The notes under the pieces are model-generated. The model searched no databases. It was not told the DNA's origin and saw only the letters and a list, made by a program, of their open reading frames with translations. A program made the translations under genes and the position numbers. This document shows positions 12,025-24,034 of a stretch of 64,000 nucleotides of DNA, one piece after another. The DNA is taken from positions 9,067-73,066 of the forward strand of contig NMRB01001923.1 of NCBI GenBank assembly GCA_002633025.1, in the 5' to 3' direction. Origin of the DNA: Notospermus geniculatus (Eukaryota > Nemertea > Pilidiophora > Heteronemertea > Lineidae). Position 1 is the first letter of the stretch. Every line of letters begins with the position of its first letter.

Positions 12025-13208
12025 AAACGACGTAACAACGAAAGCGGCGCGGACGAACGTCAGGACCGCTGTCATTCTCCTTCAAAAAATGATTTTTTAA
12101 CACGATTAATGCTGTGTTCACCGCTGTTTTTGTATGTATCTGACTTTGCGACATCTAGATGAAAAAATAAGCGACAAAATGCCACCAATAATTCAACTTA
12201 TCTTCAGTTTTTTTGTCCCAGAAATGCCCCACTTCTAGCCTACCACGCCACGCCCACGTGCTGATTGCTTGCTGTGCATTTTGATTTAGGCTAGGCCTAC
12301 TACCGTGTTATATACAATGTACACAAAGGCGTGTACGTGTGTGCAGGAGAGGGACCGTCTCAAAAGTTCATGAGTTGTCAGTGTAGCTAGGCTAAGGCTT
12401 CAGTACAGCAGACAGTTCTGGTTGAATCTCAAAGTAATGGCGGGTGCCCTATTTCCCCCAAATCAATCAATGAATGTAGCTACCGTAGGCCTCGCGGCGT
12501 AGGCATGTCATTTAGGCGCTGCTCCATGTCAGTTTGGCAAACGTGGGGCAATGGATGGTTGGTTGCTCTCAACGAACGGAAACTCTTCGATGAGGGAACT
12601 TCGGAACACTCTGCCGTCTGGGGGCTGAGCGCTACTGTCATAAAAAGTCTGTATGACAGCAATTATTGCTGTCAATAATTGACTATCTGACAGGAAACTT
12701 TCGATAGAAAACTGTCACGTGGAGAAGCGCCTTTAGTCTAAGTAATCTTTATTTATAGTCGGTATAAAATGTACGAGAACATAAGCATAGGCCTGACTAG
12801 GCATGGTTAGGTTAGGGCCTCGAGGCCTACCTAAGCTAAGAAAACTTCCTGGAATAGACTAGACCTGCTATACAGTGCTAGCGATAGACAAGTTGAAAGT
12901 AGGCCTGGGCAGGCGCCTAAGTTAAGTAAAGCCAGGCTACACTTCTTCAGTTTACTGTATTTTCTTTTCTAGGCTGGACTAAAATTTGATGTCCCTATTC
13001 CGTGTATTCAAAGACCCCCGGATCTGGTGCAAGCAGCAGTGGCGCCGATGAAACTTGATTGATTGAGCAAAGTGACAACTGTGAATTAAAGATATATCCA
13101 CATAACAAAGCGTGAGTATTTGCTGGTTGCCCCTTTTTTTTTCCATCCATTCAGGTTTCGTTTCCTGATGCCACCATGTGTTTCTAAACTTACTTCTCCT
13201 CTTCCAGG
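12025..13208. other. Intergenic stretch upstream of the ankyrin-SOCS gene
   Basis: No coding sequence recognised. The start codon at 13215 follows a good splice acceptor (CTTCCTCTTCCAG ending at 13208), so a non-coding first exon and promoter probably lie here. The exact position is not determinable. The region is rich in AGGCCTA words (12780-12910). Confidence 0.4.
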
Positions 13209-13214
13209 TCAATC

Positions 13215-15953
13215 ATGGCATCTGGAATCTATGATAATGATGGGGTATTCGTCCCAATGAAAAGAGATATGCCCCCAGCAGAGCGGTACTTGAATGATGC
13301 CCTTCAGTATGCCGTCCAAACGGACAAAAAAGACAGTGTTGTGATGCTGCTCAATCAAGGTGCTGATCCCAACTGGATTTGTAAGATATCAACCAACACT
13401 CCTCTCCAGAGTGCACTGAAACTAGAACACATCGAGGTCTTCCGAGTCCTTCTCGAGCATGGTGCCCGCCCTGATGATTGTTTTGATTGGCTAATGGGTG
13501 GAAATCATGGTGTAGCTGATGTCATCCGGAAACATCCCGAGGTTCTAACATATTTGTTAGATTGTGGCATAAAAATTGATGTCCACTGTTCTTGCAAAGC
13601 ATGGTGTAAGTTTGTTAACAAGCTTACACTTGTGGGCCCTGGAAGTGGCATAGATCTGTTACGGCTGTACAAAGAACTCATGAACTATGTGAAGACACCT
13701 ATTCCAAAAGAGGTCGAACTGAAGGGTCACAAGTTCATCGTGGATGACTTTGGAGATGATTTGAGGGTCATTCTCATGTTCAACGCAATACATGCCAAAT
13801 CGATTGAGTGTGTCAAGTTGCTTCTTGCACAAGACGGTATGCCGGTCAATGTTCTACATAAATGGAACGTGCTGCCAATTACGCCATTGTATTTTGCTTG
13901 TCAATTCAACACCCTGGAAATAGTCAAGTTGTTGATGAGCCATGGTGCCGAGTTCATCAGCTGCACAGAGCTGTTGCTGTCTCCACTTGATGTAGCATTC
14001 CAAAAGCAAAGTCCAGAAATAGTTGAGTTCTTCCTCTCCAATGGATTTCGATCACCTACAATAGAACAGTTTAAGCTCCATGCTGCTTGTCTTCTCCAAA
14101 GGGTTGATCAAGTCCGGGCACTCATAGATGAGGGGGTAGATGTCAATGAAACTCATCTTGATGTCATGTATGGTGCTTCCCCTTTAATCATCTGCATACG
14201 CATGAAAAACCTGTTCCTTGTGAAGCTGATGTTGAAATCGGGTGCTCATGTTCCTCCGATTGTTGATGGGACCCCTGAGAATGTTTTTCTGTCCCGACAT
14301 CCGATCTTCCATGCGATACAAGCCAAGGACAGCAGCATCCTCCAATGCATCTTGGATGCGATGTGCGGGAAGGACTCGCTGAAGAAGAAGTGTCACAAGT
14401 CACAACGTTTGTTGATAATGGCAGCCGAATGCAGCGATTTCAAGTCATTCAACCTGTTGTTGAAAAGAGGTGCCGACTACGAGGCGAAGGATGGGAAAGT
14501 TGCTGCGATCCAGGCAGCTTCCAAAAGAGGAAACTTGGCTATGCTAAAAGCAGTTGTCAAGAAAGGTGTCTGTGTCAATGAGAATGCAGCTGCTGGCCCC
14601 CATGTTCATCATATCGGTAAAGGAGCAGATGGAGAGACTATTCCGGAGTGCGTTTGTGAAGAAGTTGATCGCCGGCCGCTGTTTCTATGTCAGGATGTAG
14701 ACTGCATTCGTTTCCTGTTGGAGAAAGGGGCAAATATTCACAGCATTGGAATTGCAGGATACTTCAGAGATCATGCAGGTCAAGCATGTGATAATTTTTG
14801 CCACATAAACTCTCTCATAAGGGACATCGTCAGTCCCTCTGAGAAAGAGAGGATTGTGGCAGGATTGATTGCATCCAATGCAGCAAAGTGGGATGGTCGG
14901 GTTGAACCATGTCCTCCGTACTTAAAACGTGTGGAGGCTGGCAACATCGCAGGCCTAGAGGCTTATCTTGATGCAGAACAAGGCAAGCCCCTTCTGGAAG
15001 TTCCATATGTTCTTGAACAGGCTTGCTTGGCGGGTAAGTTTGATATGGTGAAGTTCCTGTTGAAGAAGAATCCAAAGTGGCTGATGTCTCTGGAAGATTT
15101 GGAGGATTTGTTTGGCGTACATCTTGATGAGTGTCCCTTCTGCGATGATGATGAAGATGAAGAAGAGAAAGACAAGACAATACAACATGATGAGACATCT
15201 CACGTCAAAATGATTGCCATGCTGTTGAACCACGGTTGTACCTTCAACTTTCCACTGAAGTGTATTGAGGAAGACGACGACGATGATGACTTCTTGGACG
15301 AATTCGAGGATGAAGAAAGTGACGGGGAGGACTGGGATGTTGATTATGATAGTGAAGATGATGAATACCGTGAATTGAGTCCAAGGGAATACGCAGCTGC
15401 CTTCTTGAATATCAGTTACAAGAGCCAACGATTTCTCTGTACCAAACTTCTCCAGGAGATGTGCGGTCGCAACCTCATCATTAAGAGTAAACATCTCCTG
15501 CGGGAAATAATGGTACATGATGACATCGATATGATGCGGTTGATGCGTGTATGCGGCCACAAGATTGCCGGCAAGTGTTTCCCAAAGGTTGAAGTATTTG
15601 TGGCAATAACTAGCTTCACGAAGATGTTTCAAGAATTTCAGGAGGCAGCGGATGAAATACGTTGTCAGCCCCTTGATCTGCAGAGCATCTGCCGAATCAA
15701 GATCAGGAGCCAGATCTTCGAACAGATGACTGAATACCGCTACATTAATGACCTCATCCAGGAGCTGCCACTGGCCAAGCCGATTCTTGACTACCTGAGC
15801 TTCTCTGGTCGACATGAGTTCTCATATTTGGCGTACACGGAAGACTGTAGCTTTCCTGTGAAGCGTAACCCATCAGCTCCTCTCAGGGAGCAGAGATCAT
15901 GCTCATGTGAACACCACAGTGGTGATGATGACGACCTCTGCAGTGTGATGTAA
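13215..15953 (+). CDS. Ankyrin-repeat protein with C-terminal SOCS box (ASB-like), single coding exon
   Basis: The 912-residue ORF has no intron. Ankyrin-like units are spread from about residue 30 to 510, for example TPLYFACQFNTLEIVKLLMS (about 222), ASPLIICIRMKNLFLVKLML (about 320) and RPLFLCQDVDCIRFLLEKGA (about 487). Residues about 643-718 are very acidic (DDDEDEEE, EEDDDDDD). Near the C-terminus, LQSICRIKI (822-830) fits the elongin-BC box LxxxCxxxI, and LPLAKPILDYL (851-861) fits the Cul5 box LPLPxxLxxYL. Together they make a SOCS box as in ASB proteins, which act as substrate receptors of Cullin-5 ubiquitin ligases (known family). The protein is about twice the usual ASB length and has an unusual acidic insert and a tail after the SOCS box. 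The residue before the BC-box Leu is Asp rather than Ser/Thr/Ala/Pro. The target is unknown. Confidence 0.85.
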   Translation: MASGIYDNDGVFVPMKRDMPPAERYLNDALQYAVQTDKKDSVVMLLNQGADPNWICKISTNTPLQSALKLEHIEVFRVLLEHGARPDDCFDWLMGGNHGVADVIRKHPEVLTYLLDCGIKIDVHCSCKAWCKFVNKLTLVGPGSGIDLLRLYKELMNYVKTPIPKEVELKGHKFIVDDFGDDLRVILMFNAIHAKSIECVKLLLAQDGMPVNVLHKWNVLPITPLYFACQFNTLEIVKLLMSHGAEFISCTELLLSPLDVAFQKQSPEIVEFFLSNGFRSPTIEQFKLHAACLLQRVDQVRALIDEGVDVNETHLDVMYGASPLIICIRMKNLFLVKLMLKSGAHVPPIVDGTPENVFLSRHPIFHAIQAKDSSILQCILDAMCGKDSLKKKCHKSQRLLIMAAECSDFKSFNLLLKRGADYEAKDGKVAAIQAASKRGNLAMLKAVVKKGVCVNENAAAGPHVHHIGKGADGETIPECVCEEVDRRPLFLCQDVDCIRFLLEKGANIHSIGIAGYFRDHAGQACDNFCHINSLIRDIVSPSEKERIVAGLIASNAAKWDGRVEPCPPYLKRVEAGNIAGLEAYLDAEQGKPLLEVPYVLEQACLAGKFDMVKFLLKKNPKWLMSLEDLEDLFGVHLDECPFCDDDEDEEEKDKTIQHDETSHVKMIAMLLNHGCTFNFPLKCIEEDDDDDDFLDEFEDEESDGEDWDVDYDSEDDEYRELSPREYAAAFLNISYKSQRFLCTKLLQEMCGRNLIIKSKHLLREIMVHDDIDMMRLMRVCGHKIAGKCFPKVEVFVAITSFTKMFQEFQEAADEIRCQPLDLQSICRIKIRSQIFEQMTEYRYINDLIQELPLAKPILDYLSFSGRHEFSYLAYTEDCSFPVKRNPSAPLREQRSCSCEHHSGDDDDLCSVM

Positions 15954-16752
15954 CCTGGCAAAGTTCCGCTCAATTCTCGGACTTCATCAGGTGAATAAGA
16001 TTTTCACCACTTGTACTCATTATTCTTGGACATTGAAATCATGTTGGAGCTTCTTCCATTGTTTATTGTGCACAAAATTATACCGTGTTTATCATTTTCC
16101 ATAATACAGCTTTGAAATGTATCTTCCAGTTCATTGACTTTTGTGGAATATCATGTGGTTCTGGAACTGCATTGCAACATTGATGAGATCAGTGTCTTCG
16201 TTTAGGTACTCATTTCCAGTCCTTATAGAGGTGCATTGTCTCACATGTGTGGGCAAAGGTTCCATGTTTTGCTCTATTGTAATACAAGCACTGTACATGT
16301 ATAACCGTTGTTACTTTGCATTGTCAATTGTTCTTCGTTTTTGGCCAAGGATGAGAGTTATGGGGTTCTTATGAGACAGATGATTGTATTTTAATTGTTG
16401 TTCTCTTTTTTAGCCAAGCAAATAGCATTTGCTTGAAGATGCCAAAATGATAGGCCTACCATATTTTTGTTCGATAAGCATTATGTGTATTCCTTGATCA
16501 TTGTATGACTCATGTTGTGGAAAGCTTAATGTAGATAGGTTTAAAACTGATGTTGGAGGAGCATATCAGTCAGTTCCTGCCACCTAAGCAAGTCTTCATG
16601 CAGCTGAAGCTGTTCTCAAGTTTCCCGTTCTCATGCAGCTGAAAACCCAGTTACTAAATATTCCACCAGTAGTGTTCTGTTCTGAAGCCATATATGACAA
16701 TTTCTTGTACACCGGTATGTGTTCATTTCTGATGATCAGATAATCTCCTTCC

Positions 16753-16850
16753 TAGACTGGTTCCAGTTTTTGCCGCTCCACTCTGCGGGGCTCACTCCAC
16801 AACGGACAGTAGCGCAGCGGGAGTAGACAGGGAAGACATGAACCAGTCTA
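16753..16850. mobile_element. ~98-bp palindromic MITE (TAGACTGGTTC family), copy 1
   Basis: Begins TAGACTGGTTCCAG and ends GAACCAGTCTA, with TA at both ends. Inner words CCGCTCCACTC and GCGGGAGT also pair. Close relative at 42893-42989, partial ones near 19779-19855 and 25150-25222. Confidence 0.75.
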
Positions 16851-18648
16851 TATCCTAGTCACAATCACTTAGTGCAAAAGAATAAAATATATTTTTGTAG
16901 ATCATATTAATCATTTTGATCAATAAATTTGATAGTTTTGTAGAAATGCAAGTCATTGAAATTCAATTTTTTGTGTTTTTTAGATCGCCTGCCCATCTGG
17001 CAGATTGGGACCGTCATTTGCTGCTGTTTTTGGGGCGTGGATATAAGCCTCCTTCAGAAGCACGGAGTGTGAAATCCAGTTTTAAAACATCGATTCAAAT
17101 CCAGTTATCGCGGTGTTTGAGAGCTGAGCTGCTGTAATCCTACCCGCGTTATTCGTTTAGCAAACGCCTGTTGGCGGTTACCTCGTGTCTACCTCATCTA
17201 GTTATTGGTCTATAAAACCCGACTTCGGAACTGGCTCCGTCCGCCAATCAAGTTAACCAGCTCATTGAGGAGATCTTGTCATCGTTAGCACCGGCAAATG
17301 TGGTCATCAGAACCCCTTTGGAAAAAATACGAAGTAAAAAAATACATGTATGCTCATTCGTCTGATAAAACCTCATCGGTCGTGATAATTTTTTGCCGCC
17401 ATAACAAAAAATATCGACTGCCCCTGGACTGGTCCCAGACGCGATCTCATCGTGATAGGCCTCCCGAGATTCACCCTTGGGGACAACCTTGTGTCAAAAA
17501 GACGAACTCCACGTGACAGCACAGTCGGGTTTGTATGGCGACCCTTCGGCGCCCGTATTTCCTTGTTACCTTGGTCCTGGTGTTCCAATTCTAATTGAAT
17601 TGCCTCTTTTACTCTTTCCCCCAACCCCAGTAATTTCATTTGGCCAATCAGTGTTGACGATAGTGCACACTTGAGTGTTTCTGAGGACAGCCAAGATAAG
17701 AAAATTCTGTCTTTCGCGTCAGCTCGACAGGCCACTTGGGACGCCTGTCACTCTGAAATGACGTGTTTGCTAAACTAGTTTGAAATAGACGGAAGGTAAT
17801 ACGTTTATAACGAGGCCGTGACCAGGATGACAAATGATTGAATCTTCCTATCCTTCAATAGGTACCTTGAGCACCTATTTCTGGTGAAATAGTTGCCCAT
17901 CACCATTTGCAGTTGTCCGCATCTTTTCGGCAACCCGCGGATATATTTTGGGCACTTCACATCTGAGCCCTACAGCAAGACTACGCTCAGCAGCGGGGTT
18001 TGGGTCAACCACTATATTTAAATGTCTAAGATGAGGAAATGACACAAGGAGAGCCACATCCGGCGGGACCACTACATCCCCAAAATGCCGACGTTCTCCA
18101 ACGCCTGGTCGGCCAAGCGGATACTCTACTGTACCCACCGGACGAGTGTGGCCGATACGATAAATTCCGTGAGACAAAATGCAAAACCAACAGAATACCA
18201 TCATATACATCACAAGATTCGCTATATTCTCAAGTTCCTTCGTTCTCTATCGCAGGGGGAAACCGGGGCTCCGAAAATTGGCGCTGTTAGAGCCAGGGTC
18301 CCATCACCGTCAATAACTGAATTTGGTACCGATATCTAACGCCAACAAACTGATAAGCAACAGCCTGACCCATGTTCGAGTTGTTTGGAACAATTTTACG
18401 CCGCCGAGTTGACTCTGATTTATATCCCACGCCATCTAACCGCCAGGGGTTGATGATCAGGTCGGCGGGCGCAGAATCTCATCGCACGTAGTCACGAAAC
18501 CGCAAACGGCGGCGAAGCCAGTGAGAGAACGTTGGGTTGTGAGAAGGCGCGGTCGGTTACTGCTGTTGAACTCCGAGAATATTTCGATTCAGTGCCTCAT
18601 CACCAGGATTACGTATTACCACATGCCTGTATAGGAAATACAATCAAG
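16851..18648. other. No gene recognised; possible promoter of the downstream signal-peptide exon
   Basis: No conserved coding sequence seen on either strand. TATAAAA at 17211-17217 is a possible TATA box for transcripts reaching the ATG at 18649, but no upstream exon is proved. Confidence 0.3.
16881..16886 (+). terminator. Candidate polyadenylation signal of the ankyrin-SOCS gene
   Basis: AATAAA about 930 nt after the stop, with another at 16922-16927. No earlier perfect signal was seen in the 3' flank, so the 3' UTR would include the palindromic MITE at 16753-16850. Confidence 0.4.
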
Positions 18649-18718
18649 ATGACGAAACTCGCAAGCACGTCTTGGATATTTCAAGTTATTTTGGTCATTT
18701 TTATATCCATTGCACTCG
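18649..18718 (+). CDS. Signal-peptide exon of a putative secreted/GPI-anchored protein
   Basis: The ATG at 18649 opens a 70-nt coding stretch ending at a consensus donor (G|GTAAGT, 18719). It encodes MTKLASTSWIFQVILVIFISIAL plus one base: a short polar start followed by about 14 hydrophobic residues, a textbook signal peptide. It ends in phase 1. Exons at 23807-23935 and 54649-54781 both start with two bases that complete this codon. The family is not recognised; linkage across these distances is inferred from phase and orientation only. Confidence 0.45.
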
Positions 18719-18828
18719 GTAAGTCAGATTTTAAAACTTTTCCCCACCCAATTTGCCTGTCTTTGCAAGACTATGCTATTTTCTGGACATCCACCTGCGC
18801 TATAGGGGAACCTTTCCATTAACATGAA

Positions 18829-19152
18829 GCGGGCAGCACACCAGGCGATATCCGATATCCAAGCGACGATCTGATGGCCACCGCAAAATCAGCTGTTGAC
18901 GCCAGGTGTGCGCTGGAAAGCGATGCTTGCAATCTTCTCGTCAACGATGATACAAAGCCCCCGAAACGCCAACACAAACGCCAAACCCATCGCTCGATGC
19001 CACGAAGAGAACACCGAACAAAAGGATAGACGTTCACTTTTGGCGTTTCGGGGGCTTTGCGAAAACCCTAGTCTGCATTGGCTGGGGAGAAGAGCGATGG
19101 CGATCAGATCGCTTGCGATATATCGCCCTCAACCCGCCTGTAGTGCTGCCTG
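18829..19152. mobile_element. MITE of the CAGCACACCAGGCGATATC family, interrupted by another MITE
   Basis: Left end GGGCAGCACACCAGGCGATAT; right end GCTTGCGATATATCGCCC...GTAGTGCTGCC, inverse of the left end in outline. The middle (about 18950-19075) holds an inverted pair AAAGCCCCCGAAACGCCAAC / TTTTGGCGTTTCGGGGGCTTTGCGAAAA from the family at 19246-19381, so this looks like a nested insertion. Relatives are at 24035-24542 and 39530-39728. Confidence 0.65.
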
Positions 19153-19245
19153 GATTTCAAATCTGACTTCCAAGGCATTTCTACGTATTCGTGTTGACCT
19201 CTCTTACACGGACTTCAGGCCTACTCTGAATTGAGGATGCTATTA

Positions 19246-19381
19246 TAGAGTTTTCGCAAAGCCCCCGAAAACGCCAACGCGAACTCTGTCCTTTTGTTCG
19301 GTGCTCTCTTCGTGGCATCGAACAATTGGTTTGGCCTTGGCGTTGGCGTTGGCGTTTCGGGGGCTTTGCGAAAACTCCCTA
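19246..19381. mobile_element. 136-bp MITE with ~33-bp TIRs and TA target duplication
   Basis: Ends are TA-GAGTTTTCGCAAAGCCCCCG and CGGGGGCTTTGCGAAAACTCCC-TA, with ACGCCAACGC/GCGTTGGCGT continuing the pairing. The TA on each side suggests mobilisation by a Tc1/mariner-type transposase. Confidence 0.8.
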
Positions 19382-19778
19382 TTACCATCTCAACATGAAA
19401 CGTCAGTCCCAAGGCATGCTCTTCAGAGTAACTTGCCCTGGTATATTATACTTATTGTGTGTTTTTGTCATAGCAAAGTACATTTGTCGGCTTGATATAG
19501 GTTTGACATAAAACATCAGACGAACAAACATTTCAATTTGGGACATTTGGTAGTCTTGCGGAATTTGCAAATCGCCATAATTGTAGAAAATGACCATCTA
19601 GGTTTTGATAATAACCAAAAAACTCCCCAATCAGGTATACTTTCCTCTGAATTTTGCAAATCGCCATAATTAAATCACCATACGCAGCAATAACATACGG
19701 TAAATCCCACTTTTTAAGGTCACCAGTAGGATGCAGCGCAGAAACCCGCGTAGCTCCGCCCTCCGGATAACAGCCAGG

Positions 19779-19855
19779 CTGATTCGAATCTTTGCCGCTC
19801 CACTCCTGCGACGCTACTCTCCATTCCGGAACAGCGGCAGAGTCAACGGCTGTGT
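19779..19855. repeat. Partial palindromic MITE (TTTGCCGCTCCACTCC type)
   Basis: Contains TTTGCCGCTCCACTCCTGCG and a degraded inverse AACAGCGGCAGAG, resembling the inner part of the element at 16753-16850 but without clean ends. Confidence 0.45.
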
Positions 19856-21731
19856 ACCATGATTGAACAAGGTCTGCAATTCGTTAGTTAGGCGGAGTAA
19901 TGCCCTTTCTCCTGTGTTTTTTTGTGCTGAGAAAACCGTGCCACTAAATTGGGTACACTCTCCCACTAGAGGAGAGATTAAGCCAATCATTTCAGAGTGA
20001 CTACTGCGGGTTATCGATGATGGGGCGGTACCACCTGCGTTTAGACTATGGCCATAAAAAACAATTCTATAGTATATGTGCCGACGGAAACGTGGGAGAT
20101 AAGAAAGGGGCGGGGCGCGCCTTAGCTGCGACGTTTTGAGTCTACCCTATAAATATCATGATCCGTGAAGATTAGGCGCTCTAAAATGACCTCGCTGTAC
20201 ATTAGCATGATTATTCGTACCAAATACTACGCCATAATCATCGCCTGGCGTGGAAAATGTTTGCTATCAGCCAGTCTCATCAGCGTACTAATCACGCGAG
20301 AATTCCCGAGATAGTTTCGTTTCTGGTTGTCAACATACCTGATGGCGGCACTGACTGATCACAGATTCCATGAAGGAACCCGACGTTCGCGCTTCAGCGA
20401 TCAGGCCCGCGCTGACGAAATGACCGAACGGTGGCCACGACTAGTCCATTTTATGGTGACTGGTTTCAGACTGTTTGTCTTTCTTACACCTTCATGTTGT
20501 GAATATTGCGACATTCGAGCTCCAGTATTCGTCCTCTAGGGCTACATCACGTGATAACCGATCAACATAAATTGATTCGTCTTTTTTTGCCGCAACAGGT
20601 ATCGTTTCTTTCATTTTCCCCAAAAACACGACACGAAGAATTTGTTTCACAAAGTCACAGTAAGTTGTTGATGGCCAAAATGGCGGCCATTTTGAAAAAC
20701 GCAATGCGTCGCATCGTGTAAGCTGCACTAAACATCTTTTGAAATGAAACGGATTTGAGAGAGATCCGTTATATCGGACTTGAAGATAGCAGAAATATAG
20801 CGACGAGTGTGGGGGATAGGAGCAGTCAGCCGCGCATATTGCCAACAGATGGCAGCAAAGTCTTAGCGGACCAATGTACAGGAAAATCTACGTGGTTGCT
20901 GCTCGATCGATAATGACTGGGTCCGCTAGATGCATTGAATTGGGCCGTAGTGACACCTAGTGGTCAACTCGCTGACAGCTCCTATTAGTTGAAGCCCTGG
21001 TGAAGTTGGTTGAGAGGTCAAAAACCTAATGCACTTGAATTGGAACGGCCAGGAAGTCTTATTCTCAAGTTTGGTTCATTGAAGATGAGCAGGGAATGGT
21101 TCACAGACGACAGATATGATGAAGCTGGTAGTTTATTTCATTAGAATCTGATACACCGTGTATAAACAACAGTTTAGGTGTTAATTTGGCTAATATCACA
21201 TGGGAAAAAATAATGGTTACGTGATATCTCCTTGGTAACTGGCTCCTTTAAGAAACGGTGAGATAATGTATTCAAAGTATCCAAACCCATTTTCATCCCA
21301 GCTTATCTGTTCGATCTCTTGAGGATGGCATGGAAAAAAGATGGAGAAGGTTCAGCGACAGGAAAACACAAACCTGGGCACACTGTCGCCGATAATTTGG
21401 TTGCTGTATTCTACTCAATTTCAAAGAAACTTCTCCGGCTTCGCTCATGAAAATGCAACTGAATATTTAATCGTCTGCCGCGGAGTTTCAAAGCCTCCCC
21501 GAGCGTGTCTATAGGGACGTACCGGTAGGTCATGCCACTCACGTCCTCAGCGGAGTTGTCTACAAAAGACAGGGTTCGCGAATAAAAACGCTTGCCTGAA
21601 TCAGAGTTTCGTTTGTATCTACGTTTAGCATACGCCCTGACATAGTAATGATGTCCGCCATTGTTTCTCATTTGATGAAAACAACCTGGGTGAGGTTCAC
21701 GTGTCACCGACGTCTCTCGATTTTTCGTTTG
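19856..21731. other. No gene recognised
   Basis: Non-coding as far as can be seen. The only notable word is AAAATGGCGGCCATTTT (20678-20694), a perfect 17-base YY1-like palindrome. Confidence 0.35.
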
Positions 21732-21911
21732 TACAGTGGAACCACTCTATTGAGGACACCTCTGGGACTGACGAATGCTGTCCTTAATTATGAGGTGTCC
21801 TGATTACAGGTCAAAATGAGTAGAAGTAGTCAATTTGGGACTGAACTTTGGTGTCCTTAATAGAGAGGTGTCATCCTGGCAGAGGTGTCTGCTAAGGGAG
21901 GTTCCACTGTA
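21732..21911. mobile_element. 180-bp mariner-type MITE (TACAGTGGAACC)
   Basis: Ends TACAGTGGAACCACTCTATT and AGGGAGGTTCCACTGTA are inverted and include TA. The interior has repeated GAGGTGTCC words. Degenerate relatives occur at 3175-3265 and 60720-60860. Confidence 0.8.
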
Positions 21912-22874
21912 TTTGTAATGTTTCACCACCTGATTGAGGTGTACACTGAGGAAACTAGCGAAACGCTCTACGCATTGTTACGCAACAACAAAGTACTCGT
22001 TTTAAAGCCTCCCCGAGCGCGTCTGCTGGAAGCGGACGTTATATCTGACCCCTACTGTATAAGAACTGCTTGAGCTAACCTAGTCAACCCCGATCGAGAT
22101 GGTCAATGTAATGTTGAAATATATAAGTCTATTAGTAGGGGGTGCGAACGGTAATCTCATGGGTGTATTACATGACAGACAATGTCGTTACGTTTCTGAT
22201 ACCAAATAATCAATGGCTAACAATATGAGACGTCGGCTCTCTCACTTCATATTAGGAATCCTGACTGGGGTCACAGAAACATTGACCGTTCTCGTCTATC
22301 GTTACAAGCACCGATGGTTGGGCATTTTACATCACATCAGTGAAATCTCATCGCAAAGAATAAACAAACGTGCCTTGATGCGCATGCCCAGAATACGAAT
22401 CAAATGCGTCTAGAAGATTATGCCGAACCTGCAAGCCAATCAAATTCCATGACACACTATAGGTTGTCCATCGAGAGAGAGACTGCTATTGGCCTGGACG
22501 ATGTGTCTTCCATTGTCGCATCCCGGACCCATTTTCGCCAGAATATTTATAGTCTGAGGAGATGAAAAAGTCAGTGTATTTATTCGCCAAATATTTGTTG
22601 CAAAGATTATCCTAGATACCAAATATTTGTTATCCGGATTGGTTTTTTTAGGTGGAGCTCGATGTTCATTCCCGCCAACCAAACACAGATAATCAGAACT
22701 GAGCACGCGCAACGCTGATTGGTTCTCAGACGTCACGTGGCAGAGTTCTGGGCCAAAACAGCAAAATTTTATGATTTAGGAGTTTAATATGGGGCAAATG
22801 CATTCGAGAATGCGTTGATCGCGAGATATGATTGTAGAGTGATCTGACGCCCCCCCCCCCTCCGCCCATCGCCA

Positions 22875-23082
22875 GATACTCTCTATCCGGAACTTTAAGA
22901 CCAGACAATGAGGAACTTCTAGGCCCGCCCAAGTGGCATTTACCCTAGTAAAAAGCCTATTGTACAATTTGGTCAATCAACCCCAAGCTCAACTCGACGG
23001 CGCTGAAGTGAATGCTTGATGAACATGAATTGACTGGCTTGGGCGGAGCACTCTGGTCTTAAAGTTCCGGATAGAGAGTATC
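22875..23082. mobile_element. 208-bp MITE with ~29-bp TIRs
   Basis: GATACTCTCTATCCGGAACT (continuing TTAAGACCAGA) at the left is the inverse of GGTCTTAAAGTTCCGGATAGAGAGTATC at the right; a GCCCGCCCAAG/CTTGGGCGGAGC pair lies further in. A poly-C run at 22850-22860 lies just outside. Confidence 0.75.
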
Positions 23083-23806
23083 AACGCCAACATGGGAAAA
23101 CCTCGCAGTACCCAGTGGAAACAGGCGGTGATGTTCGGGTGAAAGGACGCCTTAGTGGGTTAAGCAACAACAACACAATGCTTTGTAACAGTAACAGTAA
23201 CGACATTGAAGGGAATTTCCTTTTTAAGTAGTGATGGCAGTGCACCAAAGAATGCTTCACCGCCAATCCTATTACCAGTTCCTGTCGCTTGCACGTAAGC
23301 TGATCAAACATAATTCTCCTTCCTTTTTTTCCATTCCGAGGACGTTGACGCACGAACGCTCCTCTCTGAACCGTGGGGACTCGTCGTCATAATTCTGTTC
23401 CTGTTGAGCGAAACTACGGCAAACGAAAAGATACCGCGGGGTGTATCACAGCGAAAATTGAATCACGCGCTGGCGGGCTCATAAATGATGAAATAAGCAT
23501 TTTATTTAGCGTTGCCATTAGGCCGTTCGCAGGTGGTCAATGCCAATTTTCTAAATGACCATATGGATATATATGTAATAAACGTTCTTCGTTACTGATC
23601 TGAGGCGTTTTCCCCCTCTATTGTTAGCCTCAGTTTAGCCCAGCAATGACTCGCCCCTGTTACTGCCAATACCCGCACTAAACGCTGGTCGCTCTCCATC
23701 TATTTGCGCTGCGTTCTACAGGTCGTCGATCGCTGCACCCGAAATTATAGGGTTCTTGGCGGATGGATATTGGTTATTGACATGAATGTGTCATTCTGTC
23801 TGTCAG

Positions 23807-23935
23807 GGTCTGCTGAATTGCTCAACTTCCCACTTGTTTCGGGGTTCGGGGAGGAAATACAGACGGAGATTGACCTGCGACTCGTCAGCTGTCGGTGTGA
23901 AAAAGTGGTTGCGGTTATTGCTGTTTACCGCAGCC
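23807..23935 (+). CDS. Candidate internal exon (optional) of the putative secreted protein
   Basis: A 129-nt stretch between a good acceptor (TTCTGTCTGTCAG) and donor (C|GTAAGT). It is open in the phase left by the exon at 18649-18718 and ends in phase 1, as required by 54649-54781. It would encode 43 residues starting GSAELLNFPLVSGFGEEIQT and including VSCRCEKVVAV. No homology recognised. Because it is phase-neutral, it may be included, skipped or a chance match. Confidence 0.25.
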
Positions 23936-24034
23936 GTAAGTAGATCTACCCTAGTACAACGACAACCTATAGCAGCTGCATAGTTTTCTGGGAATAAGAA
24001 ATGAGATTTTGGAACAAGTTGACGAGAGAGTAAA

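Noticed and set aside
14955-15815. 286-codon minus-strand frame opposite the ankyrin-SOCS gene
   Set aside because: Antisense shadow of a real coding exon; its runs of Ile/Phe mirror the Asp/Glu codons of the sense strand.
17875-18339. Overlapping plus- and minus-strand frames of about 85-112 codons
   Set aside because: No family features on either strand and no splice sites that extend them.
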